DNA from: Botryobacter ruber
GTDB lineage: Bacteria; Bacteroidota; Bacteroidia; Cytophagales; Hymenobacteraceae
Reading direction: 5' to 3'
Assembly: GCF_003347595.2 (NCBI RefSeq)
Contig: NZ_QCZK02000044.1
Location: 1-49,032, forward strand
Length of the DNA stretch: 49,032 nt
Each line of letters starts with the position of its first letter. Positions within the stretch are counted from its first letter, which is position 1. A program made the position numbers and the translations under genes. This document shows, in pieces, positions 36,083 through 44,103 of this stretch. Below the pieces are notes generated by a model, which was given only the letters and a program-made list of their open reading frames with translations, searched no databases and was not told the origin of the DNA.

Positions 36083-36371
36083 TCCCCCTTTGAAGGCTAA
36101 TCTTGTAGGGAAAATTTTGTACTATTTTAAATGCCTATTGGCTTTTTTATCTTTATATACCGCAAGTTTGAGCGCAGCGGTAACTTGTGGTTATTTATGG
36201 TGCCAGTTTGTAACTGGCGTGGCTGAATATTTGTGCTTTTGTGCACACGCCAGTTACAAACTGGCCCTATTTAGTACCACAAGTTACCGCTGCGCTCAAA
36301 CTTGCGGCAGAAATCGATTAATAGTACCTTTTTTTCCCTACAAGATTAGCTTTGAAGGGGGTAGGGGGATG
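36083..36371 (+). repeat. GC-rich palindromic repeat, family 2, copy 3 (split by insertion)
   Basis: 36083-36095 (GTCCCCCTTTGAAG) and 36351-36371 (TTTGAAGGGGGTAGGGGGAT) are the two parts of one palindrome separated by the foldback element. Joined at the duplicated TTTGAAG they restore the sequence seen inverted at 36440-36468. Confidence 0.85.
36096..36350. mobile_element. 255-bp foldback element (MITE-like)
   Basis: The ends are perfect 19-bp inverted repeats, GCTAATCTTGTAGGGAAAA at 36096-36114 and its complement at 36332-36350. The duplicated target TTTGAAG lies at 36089-36095 and 36351-36357. Inside, three more perfect inverted blocks are nested: 36119-36126 with 36320-36327, 36160-36191 with 36276-36307, and 36202-36221 with 36246-36265. 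It codes for no transposase, so it must have moved with an enzyme supplied in trans. The central blocks (GCCAGTTTGTAACTGGC) resemble REP-type palindromes. Confidence 0.92.
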
Positions 36372-36439
36372 ATTAATCTCTGTTAACAAAGTAGCGCTAT
36401 ACTGGCTGCAGGTTCTGTATTTGCTCGCAGTCCGTACGT

Positions 36440-36468
36440 CATCCCCCTTACCCCCTTCAAAGGGGGAC
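36440..36468 (-). repeat. GC-rich palindromic repeat, family 2, copy 4
   Basis: CATCCCCCTTACCCCCTTC then AAAGGGGGAC; the intact inverted partner of the split copy. Confidence 0.9.
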
Positions 36469-36513
36469 TTTTCCTTCTAAAGTAAATTTGTGCGTAACAT
36501 CATTAAACCAAAT

Positions 36514-36540
36514 AAAAAAGGAGCCTTATGAGCTCCTTTT
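36514..36540 (-). terminator. terminator of amt
   Basis: On the minus strand AAAAGGAGCTCATAAGGCTCC is followed by six T; it begins 23 bases after the amt stop. Confidence 0.88.
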
Positions 36541-36562
36541 CCAGTATGGTGTGTTGTATGAA

Positions 36563-37942
36563 TTATAAACTTTCGTCGTGCTGGCTGATGTCCAGGCCGG
36601 CAAGTTCTTCCTGCTCCGTTACGCGCAGCGGCGAAATCATGTCGGTTATTTTCAACAATATCCAAGAGCCGAAAAAGGCAAAGATCGATACAATGACCAG
36701 GGCGGCAGACTGCACCAGGAATAGTTTGGCTTCGCCGTACACCAGGCCGTTGCTTACTTCTACCACCGGGTTGATTGCGTTCGTGGCAAAAACACCTGTC
36801 AGCACCATGCCTACCATACCGCCCACACCGTGGCAGGGGAACACGTCCAGGGTATCGTCGAGGGTGGTTCTGGTGCGCCACTCCACTACCAGGTTACTGA
36901 TAACAGCTGCAATTACACCAATGGCAATGGAATGCGGAATGGTAACAAAGCCTGCTGCCGGCGTAATAGCCACCAAGCCAACCACAGCCCCGATACAGGT
37001 GCCCATCGCAGAAGGTTTCTTGCCCCTGGCGGCATCAAAAAATATCCAGGCAAGTGCAGCCGCTCCCGATGCGGTAGTAGTGGTGGCAAGTGCAACTACG
37101 GCCAGTTCGCCAGAGCCAAGCGCCGACCCCGCATTAAAACCGAACCAGCCGAACCAGAGCAGGCCGGTACCCAGCATCACGTACGGGATATGGGCAGGAT
37201 TATGATTGGCATCGTAACGGCGTTTCAGGAACAACGCTGAGGCCAGCGCAGCCCATCCTGCCGACATGTGTACCACGGTTCCGCCGGCGAAATCGAGCAC
37301 GCCAAAACGCATCAGCAGGCCGTCGGGGTGCCAGGTGGCGTGGGCCAGCGGCGCATAGATAAAGGCGAAAAACAGGCAGATAAACAGGATATAGGATGTA
37401 AAGCGGATACGCTCGGCAAAGGCGCCGGTAATAAGGGCAGGTGCAATAATGGCAAATTTCAGCTGGAACATGGCAAACAGCAGCAGCGGAATGGTTGGCG
37501 CTCCTGGCCATGGTGCGCCGTCGATCACGCCACGCATCATAAAAAACGTAAGCGGGTTACCCACAAAGCCCCCGATCGATTCGCCGAAAGCCAGGCTGAA
37601 ACCGAATACTACCCAGATCACGGCCACAATGGCCATACAGATAAAGCTCTGCAGCATGGTCGAGAGTACGTTCTTCCGGCTTACCATACCACCATAGAAG
37701 AAAGCGAGCCCGGGCGTCATGATCAGTACAAGCGCTGTTGAAGTCAGCATCCAGGCGGTGTCGGCGGCACTTATTTCGTGTGCTCCCATGGCGGAAGGCA
37801 CAGAAGGCAGTATAAACGTCGCAATCACGACCAGTATTAATAACACAAAGGGGATGGGGGATAATTTACCCGCCATCGCGGCGGATTTGATTTTCAGATC
37901 TCTGCTCTCCTCCTGTAGCTCTTCTAAAATATTTCTGACCAT
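36563..37942 (-). CDS. amt: ammonium transporter
   Basis: A 459-residue inner membrane channel of the Amt/Rh family with about 11 helices. The helix 2 signature is PGLAFFYGGMVSRKNVLS, the phenylalanine-gate/Trp region includes FGFSLAFGE, and the twin pore histidines lie in GGTVVHMSAG and FPCHGVGGM. The N-terminus has a charged segment of about 22 residues before the first hydrophobic run; initiation at Met23 (MAGKLSPIP) is possible. The C-terminal tail is short and acidic. No PII (glnK) gene is adjacent, which is unusual for amt loci. It brings in ammonium that gltBD elsewhere in the window can help assimilate. Divergent from the cold-shock gene. Confidence 0.95.
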   Translation of the reverse strand: MVRNILEELQEESRDLKIKSAAMAGKLSPIPFVLLILVVIATFILPSVPSAMGAHEISAADTAWMLTSTALVLIMTPGLAFFYGGMVSRKNVLSTMLQSFICMAIVAVIWVVFGFSLAFGESIGGFVGNPLTFFMMRGVIDGAPWPGAPTIPLLLFAMFQLKFAIIAPALITGAFAERIRFTSYILFICLFFAFIYAPLAHATWHPDGLLMRFGVLDFAGGTVVHMSAGWAALASALFLKRRYDANHNPAHIPYVMLGTGLLWFGWFGFNAGSALGSGELAVVALATTTTASGAAALAWIFFDAARGKKPSAMGTCIGAVVGLVAITPAAGFVTIPHSIAIGVIAAVISNLVVEWRTRTTLDDTLDVFPCHGVGGMVGMVLTGVFATNAINPVVEVSNGLVYGEAKLFLVQSAALVIVSIFAFFGSWILLKITDMISPLRVTEQEELAGLDISQHDESL

Positions 37943-38194
37943 GGTGATGATAAGTAAAACGGCTGCAAAGGTAATGCTAATTTTTAAAAAATAAAGCGTT
38001 TGATGTTTTTGGTGTTAAAAAAACAGGGGCAATTGTTCGATAAAAGGTAAAAATTTGCCTGATGCCCCCTGTTAAATAAACTCTCTTCGAGACAACCTTT
38101 GGTAAACAAAAGTTCAGAAAAGAAAAAATCTATAAATGAACATATAAATTTTTACAGCGTATGTAGGAAAAAGTTAATTTAAAATATTAAAGCT

Positions 38195-38386
38195 GTGAGT
38201 AAAGGAAAAGTAAAGTTTTTTAATGAGTCAAAAGGGTTTGGTTTCATTAAAGATGAGCAAACAGGACAGGAATATTTTGTTCATGTCACTGGCCTTGTTG
38301 ATCAGATCAAGGAAAACGACGAAGTTACCTATGATGTGCAGGAAGGCAGAAAAGGTTTAAATGCTGTAAATGTAAAACTGGCGTAA
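38195..38386 (+). CDS. cold-shock domain protein (CspA family)
   Basis: A 63-residue single OB-fold RNA/DNA chaperone. The RNP1 motif is KGFGFI and RNP2 is EYFVHV. It starts with GTG at 38195; no in-frame ATG precedes it closely and the protein begins SKGKVKFFNESKGFGFI as in the family. The 250-base divergent region upstream is AT-rich and may give a long 5' leader, which in many cold-shock mRNAs acts as a thermosensor. A terminator follows. Confidence 0.96.
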   Translation: MSKGKVKFFNESKGFGFIKDEQTGQEYFVHVTGLVDQIKENDEVTYDVQEGRKGLNAVNVKLA

Positions 38387-38416
38387 GCTGACAAAGGTTG
38401 CAGGATGAATCTTTGG

Positions 38417-38443
38417 AGCCCCATGTAGCGTGGGGCTTTTTTT
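38417..38443 (+). terminator. terminator of the cold-shock gene
   Basis: AGCCCCA (38417-38423) and TGGGGCT (38431-38437) form a tight stem, followed by T-rich sequence. Confidence 0.92.
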
Positions 38444-38498
38444 ATGCACTTATTTTCGGGTAGTAAAGCTGCCTGTACAGAAGGAATAATTTGCAGGA

Positions 38499-38523
38499 GC
38501 AGTGGCTATGGTGACAGCTGCTG
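38499..38523 (-). repeat. 25-bp dispersed repeat, copy 15
   Basis: GCAGTGGCTATGGTGACAGC then TGCTG. Inverted partner of copy 16, 91 bases away. Confidence 0.75.
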
Positions 38524-38614
38524 CAATCTAAATTTGGCTGAAGAAATGCGCTCGGGTATATCCGGATTGGTTTATTTCCTGTTTACAAGAAGATTTTTAG
38601 GTACAAAAACTTTG

Positions 38615-38639
38615 CTGCTCCTGCCACCACAGCCACTGC
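38615..38639 (+). repeat. 25-bp dispersed repeat, copy 16
   Basis: CTGCTCCTGCCACCACAGCC then ACTGC; about 20 of 25 positions match the reference. Confidence 0.75.
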
Positions 38640-38693
38640 TCCTCCTGGTGCCGGAGCAAAGCGGCAAACAGCTCAATTTGCTTCCTGTACAAC

Positions 38694-38727
38694 AAAAGAG
38701 CCCCCGAAGTCGAAACTCCAGAGGCTC
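38694..38727 (-). terminator. candidate terminator of the nitric oxide reductase gene
   Basis: On the minus strand GAGCC...GGAGT TTCG ACTTC...GGCTC forms a two-part stem with a TTCG loop, followed by TTTTG. It lies 121 bases past the stop codon. Confidence 0.7.
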
Positions 38728-38847
38728 CTGCTAAAGTGGTAATAAGAACTAAATCTGTCGGCCTATTTCAGGGCGAGATATGCTGAGCATGTTTGGTAGG
38801 AAAGCTTTACAGTGATTTCCATCCCCGGTCTTTCACAGCGATGCAGC

Positions 38848-41148
38848 TTATTTAGCGCTTTCTTTTGATTTCACACTCGGGTAATCTTCAACTGAAAGGT
38901 CCTCGTCCTGCTCCAGCGACCAGCCGGTTTTCAGGCCAAGCACGAACCAGGCCAGCGCTACCACGCCACCGGCAAAAATGGTGTCGCCTACCACGCGCAG
39001 CCAGCGCAGCACTTCCATGGTGTCGGTTTGCATGAATTCCATGGAGCGGGCGTACCAGAGGCCGTATTCCACACTCGCCCAGGTCTGCATCAGGCCGATG
39101 GGTAGCACGCTGATCAGTACCATCAGCAGCAGCCCCACATTAATAGACCAGAACGCGAAGCTGATGACGCCATCTTTCCAGCGGCGGCGGGCCGAGAGGC
39201 CTTTGAGCACGAACAGCATCAGGCCGATGCCCAGCATGCCGTACACGCCAAACAAAGCGGTGTGCCCGTGCACCGGGGTGGTGTTGAGCCCCTGCATGTA
39301 GTAAAGCGCGATGGGCGGGTTAATCACAAAACCAAACACCCCGGCACCCACCAGGTTCCAGAAGGCCACAGCCACGAACGAATAAATCGGCCATTTGTAG
39401 GCTTTAATCCAGACGGTAAGTTTGCTGATCTGCAGGTTGTGGTACGCCTCGAACCCAATAAGCACCAGCGGCACCACTTCCAGCGCACTAAAGGTAGCTC
39501 CCAGGGCCATGACAGCCGTAGGCGTGCCGCTGAAGTAGAGGTGGTGGAAGGTACCGATAATGCCGCCGAACAAAAAGATGATGGTGGAGAACAGTACCGT
39601 AGCCGTGGCAAGTTTGGTGTCGAGCAGGCCCATGCGCACGAACAGGAACGCAATCACCACGGTGGCAAAAACTTCAAAGAAGCCTTCTACCCACAGGTGC
39701 ACCACCCACCAGCGCCAGTACTCGGCAATGGCCAGGTTGGTGTGCTGTCCCCACATCAGGCCCGAAGCGTAGAAAATGGCAATGGCAGCCGACGAAATCA
39801 GGAACATGCCCAGCAGGTGTCGTCCGGCCGCATCGTTACGGAAGGCAGGAATAATGGCGCGTACCATCAGGGCCAGCCACACAAACAGCCCCACCAGCAG
39901 GAACACCTGCCAGAAACGGCCCAAATCTACGTACTCATAGCCCTGGTGCCCGAACCAGAAGTTTTCGGTGTAGCCCAGCTTCTGCATCACGCCGTACCAC
40001 TGCCCTGCCAGCGAACCGGCCACAATAATGAGCAGGCAGATAAACAGGAAGTTCACGCCCAGCTTCTGAAACTTAGGCTCGTGCCCCGACACGGCGGGGG
40101 CAATGTACAGGCCGGTGGCCAGCCAGGAAGTGGCAATCCAGAAGATGGCCAACTGCACGTGCCAGGTACGGGTAATGGAGTAGGGGAGGTATTCGGCCAG
40201 CGGGAACCCGTAGAGCGCCTGCCCTTCCACGCCGTAGTGGGCTGTTACCACGCCCAGCGTTACCTGCACCAGGATGAGCGCCGTTACAATCCAGAAGTAC
40301 TTCAGCGTAGCCTTCATACTTGGCGTGGCTTTCAGGCCCAGCAGCGGGTCCTGCTTCGGTAGCCTGGAGTGGTCTATTTCTTCTTCTTTGTTGGAGGCAT
40401 AGTAATAAGCCAGCAGCCCCACGCCGGCAATAAGTACGATTACGCTAAAGCCGGTCCAGATGATGAGGTCGCTGCTGGGTTCGTTGGCCACCAGTTTCTC
40501 CGAAGGCCAGTTGTTGGTGTAGGTAATTTTTTTGCCCGGACGCTCGGTTACGCAGGCCCAGGAGGTCCAGAAGAAGAAAGCGTTCAGTTTCTCCATCCGC
40601 TCCGGGTCACTAACGGTATTTTCTTTCATGGCGTAGGCATCGCGGTGCCTGGCAAAGGCCGGGTCGTTGGTGAAGACGCCGGTGTAGTGTTTGCTTACAT
40701 CTGCAATGGCTGCTGCGCGCAGGTCGGAAATGGTGAGGGTGCCGGTGGCGGGGTCGTAGGTGTTGGCGCGGAGCTGTTTCTGCAGCCGTGCCTCCAGTTG
40801 TGCCTGCTGCTCCTCGTCCAGTTGCTCATACCTTACGCCCGCTGCTTCCTGCGCCCAGGTGTCGAGGAAGAACACGGCTTCTTTGTGCAGCCACTCGGCG
40901 CTCCAGTCGGGGGCAACGTAGGCGCCGTGTCCCCAGATAGAACCCAGTTGCTGCCCGCCCGTCGACTGCCATACATTCTGACCGTTTTTAATGTCCTGCT
41001 CTGTAAAAAGTACTTTCCCCGAAGTGGTTACTACCTGTTTCGGAATGGGCGGTGCTTCCCTGTAAATTTCGATGCCGTAGTAACCCAGCACGGCAAACGA
41101 ACCGACAATTACGGCAATAAAGCCGAACCATAGATTTCTGTATTTCAT
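38848..41148 (-). CDS. norB: quinol-dependent nitric oxide reductase (qNor)
   Basis: A 766-residue single-chain haem-copper-type oxidoreductase that reduces 2 NO to N2O with electrons from quinol, in the inner membrane. The N-terminal extension (about 1-220) with the WQSTGGQQLGSIWGHGAYV stretch marks the quinol type, which lacks a NorC partner. The catalytic core has 12 or more helices, with haem ligands in TWHVQLAIFW and HGHTALFGVYG, the non-haem iron ligands HH of TFHHLYFSG, and the conserved Glu in WVEGFFEVFATV. The frame is open to 41244, but the ATG at 41148 (MKYRNLWFGF) starts the first membrane helix and fits the family. It diverges from the nos operon across a shared control region. 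Confidence 0.95.
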   Translation of the reverse strand: MKYRNLWFGFIAVIVGSFAVLGYYGIEIYREAPPIPKQVVTTSGKVLFTEQDIKNGQNVWQSTGGQQLGSIWGHGAYVAPDWSAEWLHKEAVFFLDTWAQEAAGVRYEQLDEEQQAQLEARLQKQLRANTYDPATGTLTISDLRAAAIADVSKHYTGVFTNDPAFARHRDAYAMKENTVSDPERMEKLNAFFFWTSWACVTERPGKKITYTNNWPSEKLVANEPSSDLIIWTGFSVIVLIAGVGLLAYYYASNKEEEIDHSRLPKQDPLLGLKATPSMKATLKYFWIVTALILVQVTLGVVTAHYGVEGQALYGFPLAEYLPYSITRTWHVQLAIFWIATSWLATGLYIAPAVSGHEPKFQKLGVNFLFICLLIIVAGSLAGQWYGVMQKLGYTENFWFGHQGYEYVDLGRFWQVFLLVGLFVWLALMVRAIIPAFRNDAAGRHLLGMFLISSAAIAIFYASGLMWGQHTNLAIAEYWRWWVVHLWVEGFFEVFATVVIAFLFVRMGLLDTKLATATVLFSTIIFLFGGIIGTFHHLYFSGTPTAVMALGATFSALEVVPLVLIGFEAYHNLQISKLTVWIKAYKWPIYSFVAVAFWNLVGAGVFGFVINPPIALYYMQGLNTTPVHGHTALFGVYGMLGIGLMLFVLKGLSARRRWKDGVISFAFWSINVGLLLMVLISVLPIGLMQTWASVEYGLWYARSMEFMQTDTMEVLRWLRVVGDTIFAGGVVALAWFVLGLKTGWSLEQDEDLSVEDYPSVKSKESAK

Positions 41149-41309
41149 GATCGCTTGTTTTTTTATTTGAATGAAAAAAATGGGTGGCAATCCATTTACA
41201 AGCGGGTGCTCTGGCACTGGGTGCCGCGTAATTTTCCGGAACACACAGGTAAAACCTGAACATCTCCGGTTTTCAGCTTCAAAGTTCTCATGCTGGCGCT
41301 TCTGAAAAA

Positions 41310-41323
41310 ATGATTAATGTCAT
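41310..41323. promoter_or_regulatory. candidate FNR/DNR-type site between norB and nos
   Basis: ATGATTAATGTCAT has the TGA-N6-TCA spacing of CRP/FNR family sites. It lies 162 bases before the norB start and 105 before the cytochrome gene, where it could control both. One half-site is imperfect (GTCAT). Confidence 0.45.
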
Positions 41324-41348
41324 TAATAAAGGAGATGTATGTCTTTTA

Positions 41349-41375
41349 TTTGCTGCACGTGTCAGCTTAAATTTG
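41349..41375 (+). promoter_or_regulatory. candidate nos operon promoter
   Basis: TAAATTTG (41368-41375) fits TAnnTTTG exactly. TTTG (41349-41352) lies 15 bases upstream, slightly closer than usual. The predicted start near 41382 puts the FNR-like site at about -65. Confidence 0.45.
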
Positions 41376-41427
41376 TTTCGTAAATGATCCGCCAAAATTC
41401 AACTTCATTCACTTAAACATTTTTAAC

Positions 41428-41970
41428 ATGAAAATCATGAAGAACAAGAAATTACGAGAGCGAGCCAGTTGGTCGGCTGTAACAAATGTTAGTTATGGGT
41501 TGCTGCTGGGAGCTTTATTTCTCTTTGGCTGCTCGTCAGGAGATAGCAACAGCTATGACGAATACAGAAAAGAACAGGCTGAAACGGAAGCAGTAGAAAA
41601 GACCCCGGAAGAACTGGCTATGAAAGAAGGTAAAGGAATAGGTCCGGTTAAAGAAGTGCTGCTGGAAGGAGGCGTGATTAATGAAGAACTGGCTGTTGCG
41701 GGTGAGCAGATTTATGAAGGAAAGTGTTCCGCCTGTCACCAGTTATCAGATCAGAAAGTGGTAGGTCCGGGCCTGGCCGGTGTAACAAAGCGCCGCAAGC
41801 CGGAGTGGGTGATGAACATGATTGTGAACCCGGAAGAAATGACCAAGAAAGACCCTACTGCTAAAAGGCTGCTGGCCGAGCACCTGACGCAAATGACGAA
41901 TCAGAATGTAAACGAAGAAGACGCGAGAGCTATCCTGGAATACCTCCGAAAAAACGATGCCGCGAGCTAA
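41428..41970 (+). CDS. c-type cytochrome lipoprotein of the nos cluster
   Basis: A 180-residue protein with a lipoprotein signal (FLFGCSS, Cys35), an acidic linker (about 40-85), and a monohaem cytochrome c domain. Haem attaches at Cys100/Cys103 with His104 (CSACH) and the likely sixth ligand is Met156 (TQMTNQN). It should sit in the periplasm on a lipid anchor and pass electrons to NosZ, as similar cytochromes do in clade II nos clusters. It is the first gene of the operon, 23 bases before nosZ. The MKIMKN opening gives two ATG choices nine bases apart. Confidence 0.92.
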   Translation: MKIMKNKKLRERASWSAVTNVSYGLLLGALFLFGCSSGDSNSYDEYRKEQAETEAVEKTPEELAMKEGKGIGPVKEVLLEGGVINEELAVAGEQIYEGKCSACHQLSDQKVVGPGLAGVTKRRKPEWVMNMIVNPEEMTKKDPTAKRLLAEHLTQMTNQNVNEEDARAILEYLRKNDAAS

Positions 41971-41993
41971 CCTAAACTTATTCTATAACCATT

Positions 41994-44018
41994 ATGAAAT
42001 CAATAGCAGATAAATTTACAAAAACGGCCCCCAAGGCAGCCATGTTGCTGACGTTGGCTGCCGGCCTTATGCTGCAGGGCTGTGGCGGCGTAGAAGGATC
42101 GTCCGCGAATGCAGTTGGTTCAGCGCAGGCCGATGCTGATGCTGCCTCTAAGGTGTATGTGGCGCCGGGCAAGCACGACGAGTTGTACACGTTTATGTCG
42201 GGTGGCTTCAGCGGACAGGTTTCTGTTTATGGTCTGCCTTCGGGCCGCCAGCTGAAGGTGATACCTGTGTTCTCGCAAAACCCGGAGAACGGTTATGGCT
42301 ACAACGAAGAAACAAAAGCCATGCTCAACACCTCTTTCGGCTTTGTGCCCTGGGACGACCTGCACCACCCCAAGCTCTCCCGCACCGACGGCATGACCGA
42401 CGGCCGCTGGCTTTTTGTGAACGCCAATAACACCCCGCGTGTGGCCCGCCTCGACCTGAAAACATTCGAGACCGTGGAGATTATGGAGATCCCGAACAGT
42501 GCCGGTAACCACTGCTCTCCTTATCCTACGAACGACAACGAATACGTGGTGGCAGGTACCCGTTTCAGTGTGCCGGTAAACCCCGGAGGCGAGTACGAAG
42601 ACATCAGCTTCGACCAGTACAAAGAGAAGTTTAAAGGCACCATCTCCTTTATTAAAGTAGACAAAGAGCATGGCGACATGAACCTGGACTTTCAGATACT
42701 GGTGCCGGGCTTCGACTACGACCTGGCCAACGGCGGCAAAGGCCCTTCTTCCGACTGGATTTTCTTTACCACCTACAACACCGAACAAGCCAGCACCCTG
42801 AAAGAAATCGGCGCTTCGCAGAACGACAAAGACTTCCTGGCTGCCATTAACTGGAAGCTGGCTGCCAAGTATGCCAACGAGGGCAAAGCAAAGGAATTCC
42901 CTGCGCATTATTACCACAACAAGCTGGACGAAAAGTCGCACATTGCCAAGTCTGAAATCAAGAAAAAAGTACGCGTGCTGCTGCCAGAGGAGTGCCCTGG
43001 CCTGATTTACCTGATTCCGGTACCAAAATCTCCTCACGGCATCGACGTAGACCCAACAGGTGAATTCATGACCGTAAGCGGAAAGCTGGCTTCCATCATC
43101 CCTGTTCACTCTTTCTCCAAGATGCTGAAAGCCATTGAGAAGAAAGACTACATTGGCGAGATAGAAGGTATTCCGGTGCTGCGTTACGAATCTGTGCTGG
43201 CCGGTGAAGTGAAAGAGCCGGGCCTCGGACCACTGCACACCGAGTTCGACGGAAAAGGCAATGCCTACACTTCCATGTTTGTGTCTTCGGAAGTAGTGAA
43301 ATGGCGCATCAAAGACTTCCAGGTGCTCGACCGGATTCCGGTTTACTACTCCATCGGTCACCTGGTAATTCCGGGCGGCGATACCAAGAAGCCCTATGGC
43401 AAATACCTGGTGGCGATGAATAAAATCACCAAAGACCGTTACCTGCCAACCGGACCTGAACTGGCACAGTCTGCCCAACTTATCGACATCAGCGGCGACA
43501 AAATGAAACTCCTGCTCGACTTCCCGACCATTGGCGAACCGCACTATGCGCAGGCCATCGAAGCGAAGAAGGTTGCCGATAAGAGCGTGAAGATGTATAG
43601 CCTGGAAGAAAACACCCATCCGTATGCTGCCAAAAATGAAAAAGAAGCAAGGGTAGAGCGCAAAGGCAACGAAGTGCACGTGTACATGACCGCTATCCGA
43701 AGCCACTTAACACCGGATAACATTGAAGGCATAAACGTAGGGGACGAAGTTTATTTCCACGTAACCAACCTGGAACAGGACTGGGATGTGCCACACGGAT
43801 TTGCCATCATGGGCGCCAACAATGCCGAACTGCTGATTATGCCGGGCGCTACGCAAACGCTCAAGTGGGTGCCGCAGAAAGCCGGTATCGTTCCAATGTA
43901 CTGCACCGACTTCTGCTCGGCACTGCACCAGGAAATGCAGGGGTATATTAAAGTTTCGCCAAAAGGTACTAAGGCGCCGCTTGCATTCTCCACCGGAGCT
44001 AAAAAGCCCCGAAGTTAA
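41994..44018 (+). CDS. nosZ: nitrous oxide reductase, clade II (Sec-type lipoprotein)
   Basis: A 674-residue copper enzyme that reduces N2O to N2 in the periplasm. The signal has no twin arginine and ends at a lipobox (MLQGCGG, Cys30), marking the Sec-exported clade II type found in Bacteroidota. The seven-bladed propeller holds the CuZ histidines, visible in DDLHHPK, AGNHCSPY, KSPHGIDVDP, GPLHTEF and GEPHYAQ. The C-terminal cupredoxin domain carries CuA ligands Cys637, Cys641, His645 and Met648 (CTDFCSALHQEM). Length is normal. All ligand motifs are intact, so it should be active. Confidence 0.97.
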   Translation: MKSIADKFTKTAPKAAMLLTLAAGLMLQGCGGVEGSSANAVGSAQADADAASKVYVAPGKHDELYTFMSGGFSGQVSVYGLPSGRQLKVIPVFSQNPENGYGYNEETKAMLNTSFGFVPWDDLHHPKLSRTDGMTDGRWLFVNANNTPRVARLDLKTFETVEIMEIPNSAGNHCSPYPTNDNEYVVAGTRFSVPVNPGGEYEDISFDQYKEKFKGTISFIKVDKEHGDMNLDFQILVPGFDYDLANGGKGPSSDWIFFTTYNTEQASTLKEIGASQNDKDFLAAINWKLAAKYANEGKAKEFPAHYYHNKLDEKSHIAKSEIKKKVRVLLPEECPGLIYLIPVPKSPHGIDVDPTGEFMTVSGKLASIIPVHSFSKMLKAIEKKDYIGEIEGIPVLRYESVLAGEVKEPGLGPLHTEFDGKGNAYTSMFVSSEVVKWRIKDFQVLDRIPVYYSIGHLVIPGGDTKKPYGKYLVAMNKITKDRYLPTGPELAQSAQLIDISGDKMKLLLDFPTIGEPHYAQAIEAKKVADKSVKMYSLEENTHPYAAKNEKEARVERKGNEVHVYMTAIRSHLTPDNIEGINVGDEVYFHVTNLEQDWDVPHGFAIMGANNAELLIMPGATQTLKWVPQKAGIVPMYCTDFCSALHQEMQGYIKVSPKGTKAPLAFSTGAKKPRS

Positions 44019-44040
44019 AAAGGCCTGAACAGGCACTGTG

Positions 44041-44066
44041 GCAGGGGGAGCGCAGGCAACCCCTGC
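44041..44066 (+). promoter_or_regulatory. stem-loop between nosZ and the next gene
   Basis: GCAGGGG (44041-44047) pairs with CCCCTGC (44060-44066) across 12 bases; only four T follow downstream. It may stabilise the nosZ mRNA end or attenuate transcription of the accessory genes. Confidence 0.45.
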
Positions 44067-44103
44067 TGCAGGTTTTAATTGTTTAACCTAAACCACTACC
44101 AGC

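Larger units (their letters stand above)
35754..36562. other. repeat-rich intergenic region
   Basis: It contains an inverted pair of the 25-bp repeat (35977-36032), a 255-bp foldback element (36096-36350) inserted in a GC-rich palindrome, the inverted partner of that palindrome (36440-36468) and the amt terminator. The open frame across the foldback element (36090-36386) is an effect of its symmetry, not a gene. Confidence 0.8.
38444..38847. other. non-coding region with inverted repeat pair
   Basis: It holds dispersed-repeat copies at 38499-38523 and 38615-38639 in inverted orientation, and a hairpin terminator for the nitric oxide reductase gene at 38694-38727. No gene was found. Confidence 0.6.

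Noticed and set aside
36090..36386. Open frame of 98 codons across the foldback element
   Set aside because: It spans both element ends and flanking palindrome, so it cannot be an evolved gene of the element; no transposase motif.
39262..40362. A 366-codon open frame opposite the nitric oxide reductase gene
   Set aside because: Antisense shadow, very rich in His, Gln and Arg, as expected from complement of hydrophobic codons.
42120..43706. A 528-codon open frame on the strand opposite nosZ
   Set aside because: It is the antisense shadow of a GC-rich conserved gene; nosZ motifs are intact across it and the antisense translation has no family signature.
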